Positions 1 through 12,721 of a stretch of 64,000 nucleotides of DNA are shown piece by piece. The stretch is from Tetrapyrgos nigripes (lineage: Eukaryota; Basidiomycota; Agaricomycetes; Agaricales; Campanellaceae). Position numbers and translations under genes: made by a program. Each line of letters opens with the position of its first letter. Position 1 is the stretch's first letter. The DNA lies in assembly GCA_013368315.1 (NCBI GenBank), contig JAACJM010000315.1, positions 1 to 64,000 of the forward strand, written 5' to 3'. Under the pieces are notes generated by a model. That model was given only the letters and a program-made list of their open reading frames with translations, did no database searches and was not told the DNA's origin.

Positions 1-1151
1 GGAACCATTCTCGGTTATCCTGCGACACTGCGCCTTTGCGCCTGTCATTCTCTTCGAATCTTGGGGGATAACACAGATGAGAATCCTGGTCTGCAAGATG
101 AGGGAAGAATTGTCGGTATGCGACGTAGGCAATGAGGATCCCCAGGAAAAATCCAGTTGTCACGTCTTGCCAATGGTGTCTTCTGTCGGCTACACGGGTC
201 TCACAAATCCAGATAGCAAGCACGATGGGAGTAGCGACTATCCACATTTTGTACTGCTTCCGAGTCAGCGGTATATACTTTAATAGAACGACGTGTAGTA
301 GCACTCACCGTGTGCGCGTTACTATCAAATATATGCAGCTTTCCTGCCAAATAAAGGCTCAAGTAACCAAAGCCGAACGCAGAAAGAATGGCATGGCCGC
401 TGAAGAAACTTCGCATGCCGTCTTGAAGAAACGTAAAGTCTGTTTCTTGACATATCGTAACGTTGGCCAGTCCAAAGACTGGAGCGTTAACGATGTCAGG
501 CGAAGGATTACATCGGGCGATGAAGTCTTTGGATTTTTGCTTTAGTTTGGAGAAACTTGACACGAACAGCGTAGGGAGGCGTACCGGGACGTGGTCTACC
601 AGCGGAGATGCGTACAATCTGACTGAGAGTACCAGATACAGAGAATCCCAAGGTTACTAGTGAAGTTAGTATAATTCTATAAGGAAACGAAAAAGCACTC
701 ACAACCAAAGCAGTGCAGAATGAAGATCCACATTTCTTGTAACTAAAGACAAAGTGACCAACAACTATCAGGATGTAAGGCAACGTCAACAGCAGACAAA
801 GCAATAGATTCTGTAAGTCATGAGTATGAAGCGCGTAACGAAAGAAAAGATTCACGGAACTGGTAATCGTCTGCTTTCTGACGGAATATTGGAAATGCTT
901 GTATCTGTGAGATCAAAGTCGGGCATTTGCTGAAACCGTTGCAGATAGAAATTTGAGAAAAGTCTACAGAGATGTTGGGTCGAGGAATACTAGTGAGGTA
1001 TAGGAAGATTGCGCACGCAATAACGATTGCCATCGACCTGAACGCAAGACAAACGTGTATCAGCTAGAATCAGATCATTGCTGCGAAAGAAGTAGCGTTA
1101 CCAATCTAAAGCATAAGAAAGCAATCGACGTGTCCTCACACTAATGGCCAT
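1..1151 (-). CDS. PAP2-family lipid phosphate phosphatase, 3' end beyond window
   Basis: Membrane phosphatase that would remove phosphate from phosphatidate, diacylglycerol pyrophosphate or related lipids (DPP1/LPP type). All three PAP2 motifs are present after removing introns. Motif 1 is GRPRPDFIARC, formed across an intron near 540-600. Motif 2 is RSFFSGHA near 400. Motif 3 is TRVADRRHHWQD near 170-210, holding the catalytic His. Hydrophobic segments include LLLCLLLTLPYILIVVGHFV and SLYLAGKLHIFD. The start at 1151 (MAISVRTRRLLSYALDW) leads into introns at 1038-1101 and about 930-967. Motif 2 has Phe where the family usually has Pro (PSGH). One junction near 690-710 was not resolved; the frame is open without splicing. 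The C-terminus lies off the left edge. Substrate is inferred from family only. Confidence 0.88.
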
Positions 1152-1585
1152 TGCCTCGTTCCAGAGTCGACAAAAGGTTGAAACTTGAAGGATGGGAGGA
1201 AGGGGGAACGGAACAACAGAAACGCGACATGATTTATGAGAACAAGAATAGGATTCGGCTGAGGCACGGCTTGCTTGACGTTGTCTTGACTCTGACCAAA
1301 AAAGGTGCACAGCATTTACCTGAGACATTCGCGCAGTGTGCAATCATTGCGCCCACCGAAACGCTCTCATCATCGAACTTCGGAGTCATCAGAACAGAGC
1401 ATGATTTCTTCAGACTAGTACTACTTACTAGTCATTTCTGTCGAGGGTAGACTTTCATATCTTGACGGTCAAAATTCGGTTTCTATCATATGTAAAACTG
1501 CTTGCAATTATGTACTACCGTTCAATTTTTCAAAGCTGTACATGCTCTAATCAATATGTCCAGCTTAGCCAAACGCTCAAATCAA
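1152..1585. other. Intergenic region upstream of the PAP2 gene
   Basis: Lies between the start of the PAP2 gene and the end of the next minus-strand gene. It should carry the PAP2 promoter and the terminator of the thioesterase gene. No further gene or repeat was recognised. Confidence 0.5.
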
Positions 1586-3581
1586 TCACCGCTTCTGAGT
1601 TCGCAATCCTCTGATCTCATCGCCCATTTCCAGTGCTCTTCTTCCTTCAAGCCAAAGCATAGCTTCTTGGTACGTCTTGGGTACCACCTTCCGCTGATTA
1701 GCAGAATCGGTATCAACTTTCGCCCAAGTGAACCGGAACTCGTTAGTAGTTTGCTCAGAACCTGTCTGGGCATCCACGACGTTAGCCGTGACACCAAACA
1801 TGCTGAGATACCGGTCGTCAGCCTAGATTCTTCTAGACGGAGAAAGCTCGACCTCACTATGAGCTGCGGAGAAGAATCCCTGGAGTATAGAACATGTGAA
1901 GTTAGACGCAGAATAGATCCAACGGGAACTGGCAGCTTGAAAGAAATCTCATCGAGACAGACAAAACGAATTCGGCCTCTACAGAACATTGTTCCGTTGG
2001 CGAATCCGAGCTGTAAAAGTTTTCAGTAAGTCGATGTTTCCGAAAAAGCAGAAAATCCTGCCTCGTACGCCATTCTGCAGACAACGAATCGTGAGGTAGC
2101 TGTTTCTTTGATCCAGGAACAACGCACCTCATAAGATATCCACCAAAGATTTTCTGATGTACGCTGGCAAACTTGATCAGCTGGACACAAAGCGCTGTAT
2201 ACTAGAAGACGTACTTTCTCTCCTGAGGGAACATTAACATGCATTTTTCAACTCGTGTGTCACCGAGAGAGACCAACTGAGAAGGGCTAGAGATGTGACC
2301 CATAGCAGCTTGCCCGTATTTCAGATAGTACGAATGTAAGGCCTCAGCTTCTTGAGAGCTAGGAGGTACTCTAGAAAGCGATTGTTGTGCTCGAGACTGG
2401 CGCTTTCGCTTCATATCTGAGTGGATCGCGACAACAGCAATCAGATGCAAGACAAGAGAGAATCATGTTGTAAACGTGCCCTCGCCAATGGAGTATAATA
2501 ACTTTTCTTCGGAAGTAGTGATGATCAATGGGTGGACTTTACGAGCCTTGTGCGTATTGGCATCCCGGCATACCATGGAAAATCGACCTGAGTTTAGTAT
2601 GTGACTGTCAGTTTGAAAGGGTCTGTGCGATAGCTGAGGCGTACCCAACAATATTGTCTCCTCCTTTTCATCGGCCTTTCCAGGCAAAGTCTCCATTTTG
2701 ACCACAACTTCCATAGAGCTGCTCCCCGTGTATATCACTTGTCCGCTGAGACGAACGTCGCGTGGATTTAAAGGGCCAAGCATGTCCAGCCTATCAGAAC
2801 TTTAGCCTCGAGATTGGATGCCGTTTTGAGAAGACTTGCCTCTCCACAGCTGCAGTCACAATGTAGAAACCGACTTCCTTTGTGTTACCGACACTTTCAA
2901 TTCCAGGTCCCAGCATATGTTTGTAAGCGATGGAACCAGCAAGAGAATCCAGATGTTCCATTAACCTATGGGTCAAAATTTGAGCTACAGATGAATGCAT
3001 TCATCTGCACGAGAACTCACTTTCCAGTGCGGATGCCGCCAGATGCATTAGTGTACTCCTCCAATATCTTTGGAGAGCTACCAAAGGGAAGTATGAACTC
3101 TGTATATGAATCGTGCATGTTTCTTGGGATAAGCCGGTCTGAGCTTGTTTGGGAAAGTGTAGGTGGCGAAGCATAAGACTTTTTCGAACTGGCTGTCAAA
3201 AGCGCCTCAGACCAAGTGACCGGGACTCGCATCGGCACAATTCTAAAGAGACCTTCAGCAATGAGTTTGGCAACTGGAGGAAGGAACAGACGCATTATAA
3301 GCCGGATTCGATCTCGACCCTGTAGTTGGGAGTCATGAAAACCAACATATGGGCATTATGAGTGACTTTTGAATCTTACTGACGACTTCGAGCAAGTCAT
3401 CCAGTATGGTGACATCTTTTGCTTCGGCTACGACTGACACTGACAGTGAGGGAGCGACAGGATTCTTGTCGAGCGCATCACGATGTATAGAAGTCAGGGA
3501 GAATGACTTTGCATGCTGGGGTGAGATACGTGAATCCTTCCCCAAGAGAGGCAATGTCAAGCGACGCCGCAAGAAAAACAT
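1586..3581 (-). CDS. Acyl-CoA thioesterase, ACOT9-like, double hotdog, probably mitochondrial
   Basis: Hydrolyses fatty acyl-CoA to free acid and CoA. The start at 3581 gives a Arg-rich, acid-poor N-terminus (MFFLRRRLTLPLLGKDSR) that fits a mitochondrial presequence. First hotdog: MHDSYTEFILPFGSSPKIL with NASGGIRTGK, then LDSLAGSIAYKHMLGP and VRLSGQVIYTGSSSMEVVVK, ending with FSMVCRDANTHKARKVHPL. Second hotdog: SLGDTRVEKCMLMFPQERK, a GGYLMR piece, IRFVCLDEISFKLPVPVGSI, and the tail VVPKTYQEAMLWLEGRRALE. These pieces lie in different frames separated by short introns. Their order and spacing match fungal ACOT9 homologues. The stop is at 1586-1588. Head-to-head with the transporter gene that starts at 4275. 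Confidence 0.88.
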
Positions 3582-4274
3582 GAGAAAACTTTCCGAGCGT
3601 ATGACATTGACATGTCAACTCGCAGTGGTTTCCCACGAGCTTGACGCGTTCTCTCCTCGCCTCTTTCATCCAAAATGTCCATACACTCTTACAGTAACGC
3701 ATCTTTGCCATTTTCAATCTGTTCGGGCTCTTTTCAGCTCAAAAATTCTCTAGAAGATAACCCTTTTGTCTTGGCTAGTTGCTGTGGGAGGCTACTAGAC
3801 TCTTTAGGAAACTCAATGTCCTAATGGCCTGCCTACTTGATGCCGCTTCGATAGGCCTCAGTTTGTTGACTGCCCTGACTCGCAGTCAAGTCCTCCTGTT
3901 CATCCAAAAATTTCTGGGTATGCAAGCTATGAGGATGGAGGAAACTGGTTCTTCTTTTCCAATGTCAACTTAGCATGGCTCCGCTGGACCACTCTGTTTG
4001 CCCAGAGCGACATTAGAGGAAAGGTCTGGACTGTTCTGCTCGCAGATAAGGCTTTTAAAGCACACGTTTATCTCTCTGATATGCCTGCTGGAGCGGACTC
4101 TAAAAGCACTCCAAGGGCGATATAACATTGATCATATGAACAGAATACCTTACTCTGGAATTCTCAGCTTCCCATCCCTTTTTAAAGCACCTGTCAGGAG
4201 TTCTTCCTTGCCTCAAGAAGGAAGTCCCTATTCCCCTGCAATTTTCTCTCTCCGTGTTCAAATTGGCTTGAGAC
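3582..4274. promoter_or_regulatory. Divergent promoter region between thioesterase and NCS1 transporter
   Basis: A 693-bp gap between two divergent starts. It must contain both promoters. Short AT-rich stretches occur (for example GATATAAC near 4120), but no specific binding site can be assigned. No coding signal was accepted here. Confidence 0.4.
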
Positions 4275-6411
4275 ATGGCGATTTCATCTTACTTTCAGCT
4301 TTCCAGATGGGAGCTCGAAACGGAACCTGGATCCTTCGCTCAGTCCAGTCGGTGGAGTAACAAAGATATGGATCCTGTACCGCCGAGGCTCAGAACCTGG
4401 ACGACATGGAATTACATTGCATACTGGATTTCGGGTGCAGCGAATGTCGCAGCTTGGGAGCTCGCTAGTTCAATGTTGGCTATAGGACTGAGTTGGTGGG
4501 TGTTTTACTTCTTTAACCGCATTGTTAGTTGAAACTCAACGTCGTCCTTACTGTGCTCATACAACTCGATGTGTTCCCGATGCCAACATCACATGGTTCT
4601 ATTTTTCTGCGTATCTGGGATGGATTACACGATGTGCCTGTCTTTTGATTCGCCTTGAATTGGCTTGGTATTGTACCTGTACGCCTGCCGGAACCACTCC
4701 CATATTTACAACATTGCGCGTACAATGCGCATCGCGGGACGGCAATTTACATCAAACACGACGTTCTTTTGCCTAGGCGTCAAGCTCTTCCAGCTATTGC
4801 CATAGGACATACAATGATTGCGTTGGTTATGGTAGCGAATGGTACGATTGGTGCACGTTTGCACATCCCATTTCCCGTCTTGGTCAGATCCAGTTTTGGC
4901 TTCTGGTTCAGCTACTTCGCAGTTGTGTCGCGCATAGTATTGTCCCTGTTCTGGTTTGGAATACAGGTACGTGCTGATCTTTGAACATTGCACTTTTCAC
5001 TCACTTTTCCCTTGCAGAGCTGGACTGGCTCAGAATGTGTTTACCAAATGCTGAAAGCGATCTGGCCGTCGACAGCGAGAATTCCGAATGAACTTGATCC
5101 GTCTGCACACGTCACTACCGTTGGTGAGTGATCACTCATTTTCCAAGGTTGCTTAACGTGTATTGAGCATTCTATGATTTTTCTGTATAGACATGATGTG
5201 TTACTTCTTATTTTGGCTTTTTCAGCTTCCGTTCATGTTCCTATCCCCTCAACAAATGCGCTGGCTCTTCCTGGTAAAAGCTATCATTGTACCCCCAACT
5301 TGGGTCGCCATTTTCATCTGGGCAGTAGTCAAAGCGCCTGTCGCTGAGTCGTTGAATCAGGAACATTCAAGCCTCAGCGGAAGTCAGTTTAACTGGGCCT
5401 GGATCAGCAGTATGAACTCGGCTTTGGGAGTGTGGTTGACTGTGGCGGTGAACATACCCGATTTTACCAGATACGCAAAAAGAGAAAGCTCACAGTACAT
5501 TCAATTGGCCATCATTCCACCCATATTCACCCTGATTGGATTTGTCGGTCTGGTGGTCACGTCTACTGGTGTTGCCCTTTATGGCGAGACACTCTGGGAT
5601 CCGCTTACTCTGATCGACAAGTGGGATAATCGCGCTGCCGCATTCTTTGCCTCAGCGAGTTTTGCATTAGCGACACTGGGAACTAACGTGTCGACAAACA
5701 GTCTGAGTGCGGCCAATGACATGATGGCTCTGCTTCCACGGTCAGTTTTGTTTTCCGATGAATTAATCCCGAGACAGACGAACAAATCCCCAGATACGTG
5801 AACATTCGCCGCGGGCAGGTGCTGTGTGCGATTTTAGGTGGATGGGCACTTGCCCCATGGGAGGTATGGGCTAGTCTCGAGTATCCAGACTGACAATACA
5901 TCCTGACACCCTTCGTAGGTCCTGGCGTCTGGAGCCAAGTTCTTGAGTTTTATGCAAGGTTATACGGTCTTCTTGGGCCCATTCGCTGCTATGTGAGTAG
6001 TCAAGCTACTTCACGCGGATTAGTCTTTCACACCTCTATAGACTGGTTTCCGATTACTACTTCGTGCATGGAGGAAAGGTGAATGTACCAGATATGTATC
6101 GTTTGCATGGGAGATATTATTACTGGAAGGGTGTCAACTGGCGCGCCGTTGTGGCCTTGATTCTTTCCGTTTCCCCAGGCATTCCGGGATTGATAACGAG
6201 CATAGAGCCCAAGATTGATACAGGTAATTGGTTGAGGGTATTTCAGTTGGACGCGTTGTATGGTTTCTTGAGCTCAGCGCTGGTTTATTGGTTCTTGTCG
6301 GTTGTCTTTCCCGCAAAGGAAACGTTCATGGACGCTCCTCTTGTTAGCGACGAATATGGTTCAGAGGGAGATGGGGAAGAGAGCTCCGTCGATGCAGTCT
6401 CAAAGGCTTGA
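4275..6411 (+). CDS. NCS1-family transporter (uracil/allantoin/thiamine-type permease)
   Basis: Plasma-membrane symporter for a nucleobase, allantoin or a related vitamin. The N-terminal motif RTWTTWNYIAYWIS and the following NVAAWELASSMLAIGLSW are hallmarks of nucleobase-cation-symport-1 proteins. Later segments are IGARLHIPFPVLVRSSFGFW, LTVAVNIPDFTRYAK, TNVSTNSLSAANDMMAL and VSDYYFVHGGKVNVPDMYR. About 12 hydrophobic helices are expected. Exon 1 ends near 4494 (GLSW) and rejoins at about 4779 (RQALPAIAIGH). That roughly 285-bp intron is long for this genome. Further short introns lie near 4975-5018, 5125-5190, 5742-5796, 5863-5918 and 5992-6041. The acidic cytoplasmic tail ends at 6411. Substrate cannot be decided from sequence. 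Confidence 0.9.
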
Positions 6412-6500
6412 AGTGTACATACTACATACGTATAATTGATCATGATAAGAAATGTAAAACTATGTAGTCTGGTGTCCAAAGATAAGGTAAAAACTTGTTA

Positions 6501-9500
6501 ATGAACAGTGATGACACTCCACGACCGCGTCCAAGAGCCAATACGGCCACCACCTTCCCTAGCTTCTCGTGGCGGCGCCAGCAACAACAGCAACAGTCGC
6601 AGCAGGAGCCGCAAGAACCACCACACGTAGCGTCCACCGTTGAGGAACTCATATCGGCGTTGTCTCCGCCTGCAGTTCCCAGCATCACTTATGCCCGCTC
6701 ACTCGCTACTTTGCTCACTACCCACTCACCCCTTCCTCGTCATGTTCTTCTCGATCCCATCCTATCGTCTCTATGCTCTCCACAAGCTCCGCACACACTC
6801 CAGGCGGCAGGCTTTGACGTTGTTTCAGCTTACTGGGAGAAGTATTGGGAGAACGAAACAGCGCCTGCGCTCAAGACCTCAGATAAAATGACATATTTCT
6901 CATTGTTTCTATCAGAGAACCAGGATTGGATCACAGAATTATGGGAACCCAAGTTCAAAGCCCTTCGAGCTCTTACGAAATGGGGTGAAGAGGTAACTGG
7001 GATCGAGGTGCCATGCATAGATTTGCTCAAGTCCTGGATCACCAGTGCCTTTGATAGGTTGCAGGATGTAGCAGAAAGGGCAGAGAGGATTGAGAGGGAG
7101 CGCAGTATCGAATTTGTTGCCGACTTCTTGAGCTGCCTGGTCGAAAAAGCTGCAGTGGTCTCACGAATCAGCGACGAGGAATCCGCTGGTATCTTGCAGT
7201 TTTTTCGCAGATCTCATCGACCGATCGGTTCACTCACTCTCAACGTCTCCGAATCAATCTACCATAGCTAGTCCTCGACCTACTCATCGACGCCAACATT
7301 CATCCATCTCAATCTCCTCTCTTCCCTCTCCTATGATACCTATACCAACTTCTGTCTCCAAACAGCCCGCCGATATTGCTATCACCCTTTATCTCACTCA
7401 TCTCAATAAACTCCTCAAATCACTCCCTCCTTCTTTCCTCGATTCCATTCTTCGTGTGCTATTTCGGGCGCAAGCCAGTTGCGCGTCCCCTCTCCCTCGG
7501 CTTTCCGTTGTCACGCATGCAAATGCGAAGGACAAACAGAAGAGCTCATATTTTGAAGAACGTGTATCGGACACTATCAATACACTCTTTTCGGGCCCTT
7601 ATTCCTCCACATGCATGTTGATCCTTCAACGACATTTATTTCCTCCCACCGATACTGTAAACATTCAAATCGCTATCCAGACCTCTTTAGGCGCACATCG
7701 TTCCCTGCGTGCATATGTCCGTCGTGCACTCTCGACGCGTCTTGCTCGAGCATACATCAACAGGGAAGCTTCCCTAGGATATTCACACTCCGGAGCGCCT
7801 AGCCACCTTGATTTAGAGCGTGATCTCATGGAGCGGGCCTGGCCAAAGGAAGATATTCATAGTATGGGCATGGGTACCAAAAGCAGTGGATGGGATGCAG
7901 CTAGATTTAGGAGAAGCCTAGCACACAGTGTGAACGAATGGGTTAACATCTGTCACAAAACCGCAGAAAACGCTACCGACAGCGAAACGAGGGAACAATT
8001 CTATCGAATTCGGGATGGGATTGAAAGGATACTAGAGGAAGACGCCGGGTTATTGAAAGATGTGTTTCAAGAATTGGATTCCAGAGACGAGAATGTCCCA
8101 TTAGAAGAGGAGGAGGCTGCTGCAGTGGGCGAAACCTTATATGCCTTGGCTGGATATGTGCTTTCTTTGAGGTGAAAAATATTCACTCTCGTATACACGC
8201 GTTGCTGATTTTGTTACACAGGAACTCAGATTCAACACCATACATTCTACCTATATCTCAGCTCAATCTGGCACTTACCTCATCATCACATCACAATGCC
8301 TCACCCTTCATTCGGACATTGTCATCCCTTTTAGCTCGAGACCATAATACCATGCTCACTCCGCTGCTTTCCACCACTCTTTTGCGAATATCTAATCATC
8401 TGATCGATGACGATACAGCGCGTCTTCCGAGCGTAATGCTTGACAAAGGCGATCTCTACCCGACCAGTATGGAATGGATAAGGAATTGGAGTAGGGTTCT
8501 AGGGTTGTCAGCTTCGGCCACTGCATTGGATACTCCCTCTGAGTCCGTCTCCCCCTCACCTGGTCCTGGAGTCATAACAAACAGTGCTCACGTCACCACT
8601 GGCGGTCTGTTACTTGGCTATAGGCCGTTAACGCGACGGGCTGTCATGGGCGCATTAGAACAAGTCTATGAGAGTGTAAAAGACATGGAAAGGTATCGAC
8701 GACCCCTCGCAGACCTGGTATATAGTTTTTTGGAAACCCGCAGGGCAGAGAGTGAAGGCTATGATACAATGTGGAAAATACTGGCGGATGAAGTTGTGCA
8801 GAGACTTTCCGAAAACGAGTTTGTACTCCAGATGGGAATGGGATTGGAAGAAAAAGGAGAGGACACCGTAGAAGAAGATACAGCTCTTGGTAGAGACGGA
8901 GATGACCCATTGGACCAAGCCACAGATGGACGCATTTGCCGACAAGGAGAAGCAGATCTCAGTATCGATAGATTCATCACTTTCATCGCAGCAAGCGCTG
9001 AGGATAGCGATGAAGGAGAGGTAGGACATTCTTGAAGTAATTTCTCGATGACTGACTCAATTTTTTTTCTGCTCGGTAGCAATATTCACGATATCCACGC
9101 ACCCAGCATCATTCTGAGGCTGACGATGATTCCTCTGAAACGAACATGCTGTCTCAGACTAGTTCCATTTCTGCCACCATTCCAATGCAAGCATCCAATC
9201 CTCCGTCTCCACAAATGCTCTACACTACTTCCCCTAGCCCTGCCATTTCCTCCTTGTCGAAGGTGCAAAGTGTAGGAGATGTATCAACTCCGCATGCAGG
9301 TCAAAGTCCTAGTCTTGTCGCCAAAGACAAGGAAAAGGAATTCCCAAAAGAGGGAAAGGATGTGGGCTTGCCTTCCGTCATGTCCATTCTCTCCTCACTA
9401 ACAGCTGGGTCCTCCTCGAGATCAACATCGATGAATCCACAACAGTACCCCCAGTCGCAAGAGGATGCACCAGAAATTTCTGCGACGCCCCTTCCGGGCA

Positions 9501-12500
9501 GACGAGAAGAAGACCCATCATCGACCCAGCTCAGAGTAGTTTGTGCTGCATCTGCTCTCGTGAGGTTATTCACGTCTCTGGTTTTCGAGCCTCCTGGTCA
9601 TCCTCCAGCTGGTGCTCACAAAGCTTCCCCTGAGCAACATGTACCGATAGCGAAAGCTCTTACAGTTTTTCGACATCTAACACGACTTGCTTTGCAGGCC
9701 AGGTCTGTGAGGGTTCGCCTAGTAATGCTCATGTTCTTGATGAGGCTGCGAGTTGACCGAGATCACATGTTGTACTTCCCTACCGAGGAGAGAGCTGACC
9801 CTGACGGTCAGGTCAGGTCGCTGGCGGCACTCATTGGGCGTGTAGCAGACATCGACAACGAGCTCAGCGAAGGAAGTGGTGCTGTAGTTGGTGTGGAGAG
9901 TCCAGGAGATCGAGGGAGGGATAGACGTTATACCTTCGTCGACTCGACTTCCCTTGATGCTGTTTCTGAATTGAGGAAGGCCCGAGCGAGAATGCCCCAA
10001 GACAGGGATGGCAGGCGCCCCTCCAGGGGCCGTGGATCCACCGCTGGCTCTGGTCAGGCCCGGTCAGCAGCGAGCAGGAGTAGATCAAGAGCTGCCGGAC
10101 GAATGGTCTCTGGATCATCGACTGCTTCTTTGGGTACTTCCGGAATCTCTTCCACGCCTGTATTTATACCGTCTAGCGCCTTCAAGACTCTGCTACCCCC
10201 ATTACCGCCACCCCCTACGTGGCAAGTCCCCGAAAAGATTCCTTTTACAGCCACTCCTCTCAATATCTCTTCCGAAATATTTGCGACGTACGACCCCACG
10301 AACGATTACGATGATTCTTCCGTCCGAGAGACCGTTGTCCTTCCCATTTCCGAATACTTGTCAACCATTCTGAACATCCTCGAAAAAGAGAAAAGCTGGG
10401 AGGTTCTCAGCTACGTCCTATGCCATCTTCCCGTTCAACTGGCCAACAAGCACCTTTTTTGCGGACCCAAGTCGAGAGGCTTGATTTCGGGTATATTGGG
10501 TGCGTTGTGTACAGGGATAACCGAGGGCACATTGGGCAGAGAAATACCCAAAGAACATTGGAGCTCGATTGGCTTGAAACCTAGGGATGCCCAAGGCCTC
10601 GCTTTCAACACGTTATCGGTGCTCATCAGCTATAAGAGATGCTTTGAGTTGAAGCAGAGACATCGTCTAATCGAAGTCTTCCTCGCTGGTCTTTCAGAAC
10701 AGCCTGCAACCATCAAATGTTGTTTGCATGCACTATCCTTGTCGGCATTCGAGCTGCAATCTTCCACAACAAGGATCCTCACATCTGTCCTGGAGAAATT
10801 GTCTCAAATAATGTCGAATCCCACAATGGCTGTACATATCCTTACTTTCCTTTCCATCATCGGATCTCATCCGCCACTCTACGCCAATTTCACAGAACAA
10901 GACTTCAAGACGGTTTTCGGGGTTGCTCTGCAGTACCTGCAACATCACAATAGGATTGTCACGGATCCACAGAACAGTTGGGCGCTGAGTCAGGGAGTCA
11001 GGATACTAAGCTATCATCTAGTGTACACCTGGTTTCTTGCGGTGAAGATGCCAGACAGGCCGAAACATGTAAAGTACATAACGAGGCAGTTACTACTTGC
11101 AAATTCCGGAGAGGTAGCTGATGGGACCGTGAAAGATGGGAAAGAGGGGCTAGGGGATGTCGACGACTTGACAGAAGTCTGTTTCGACTGGCTGGCCAGG
11201 TATACTTACGCCAGCGCTGATCCAAGACCCAGCAATTCCGTGTTGCAAGATCTTCTCATGAATCCAGAGCATCCGCGAAACTCTTCATCCCAGTCCGTTG
11301 TGTCATCTGCCAGTCTTCAAACCACTTCTCCCGACACAACCATATCTGAGAAAGCGTGGCTGCTTGGCAACTCAGTGGTAACAATACGTGCATTGAAGAA
11401 ATTGGGATGGATTGAGGTCCTATCGAGAAGGCCTTCAGGTTACACCAAGTTTCTGGGGAGGATAGAAAACGTTCCATTGGTAGGCGTGGGCGATCCAGAT
11501 CCAGACATGATATCTACACAGGCTGCCTTGTTAATGGACTTACAGCCACCCGTTGCCCAAAATCCAGAGACGGAAGGTGATGGGGATGAAGGAACTGCGA
11601 CGGTACTATCAAATTTACATATTAATCGCTCAGATTCTAATATTTCTCAACAGGAGGCTATCACCGAGCGTCTCGGAATTCCGGAAGAACTGGAGGATCC
11701 AGACAATGACACCAATGATCCCCCAAGACCTGACCCCTTGACCGGGTATGTTTGGAGTAAAACAGCCCCATCGCAGAGACGCAAGGACGTTGCCCTTGAC
11801 CCGGCGTTCTTTGCTTTGCAGCTTTCGTCTTATCCTGATCGTTTGGGGCCTTCGAGTGTTCGGATGAGGATAGATCCCACCATGCTACCCAGATTCTTCA
11901 ACACGCTCGACCGTATGCCGGTCATTGATACCCACAAAGTCGGGATCATGTATGTCGCTCCTGGGCAGCAAACGGAAACAGAGATCCTTAGGAACACACA
12001 TGGCTCGCCTGCGTATACTCGTTTCCTGGAGGGTATCGGTCGTCTCATCAATCTTCGGGGTCAGATTGATGTCTATGTTGGTGGCCTCGATCCAGACGAA
12101 GATGGGGAGTATGCCTATGCGTGGTGGGACGATATCGGGCAGATTCTCTATCATACTGCCACGATGATGCCGTCGCATCAGCACGACGAGCTTTCGACGT
12201 TCAAGAAGCGACACATTGGAAACGACTTTGTCAGGATCGTTTGGAATGACTCTGGATTACCCTATCGGTTTGATACGCTGGCCACACAGTTCCAGTTCGT
12301 CAATATAGTGATTGAACCACATTCCGTTGGGGCGATTGCTGCCTTTTCAAACAACCTTCACGAGAACGAATATTTCAAAGTGACTGTGCAAAGGGCCGAA
12401 GGAATGATGGATTTCACACCTATTGGCGAGTACAAGTTGATTAGTGCGGAAAGTCTGCCGTTATTGGTTCGAAGACTTAGTCTACTGGCCGACTGGTTTG

Positions 12501-12721
12501 CTCTTGTATTCTCAAAAACCGAAAGGGATACGATGAGAGTCGAAGTCAGAACAAATTGGCAGGAAAGATTGGATGCGATCAGGAGATTCCGCAAACAGGT
12601 GGCTACGAAAATGAAGGAGGCAAAGAAGGAAGACGATCAGCCGGTTGAAGGTGTACAGGGTACACAAAAAGAGGGCATATTGTCTCAGGAAGCATTCCGA
12701 GATTTCACTTCGGGGTTTTGA
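6501..12721 (+). CDS. TSC2: Tuberin (TSC2) homologue, Rap/Rheb GTPase-activating protein
   Basis: Regulatory subunit of the TSC complex. It stimulates GTP hydrolysis by Rheb and so restrains TORC1. The C-terminal Rap-GAP domain (about 11900-12550) carries KRHIGNDFVRIVWNDS; its Asn at 12221-12223 is the catalytic 'Asn thumb'. FQFVNIVIEPHS follows. The long alpha-helical N-terminal part (from 6501) and a middle tuberin-type region (FDWLARYTY near 11190) precede it. The ATG at 6501 is followed by a Gln-rich stretch. Introns are clear at 8166-8219 (GTGAAA..ACACAG) and 9021-9079 (GTAGGA..GGTAG). A frame change near 7189-7210 fits only a 22-bp GT-AG gap. Predicted length is about 2000 residues, a little longer than human tuberin. 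A Ser/Arg-rich linker lies near 10010-10130. Confidence 0.93.

Noticed and set aside
4496..4778. Extra exon inside the long first intron of the NCS1 transporter
   Set aside because: The open frames there do not resemble NCS1 sequence, and direct joining of 4494 to 4779 gives the expected GLSW-RQALPAIAIGH.
6501..6640. Separate small gene at the Gln-rich N-terminus of TSC2
   Set aside because: The frame continues without a stop into the helical tuberin N-terminal region, so it is the start of TSC2.
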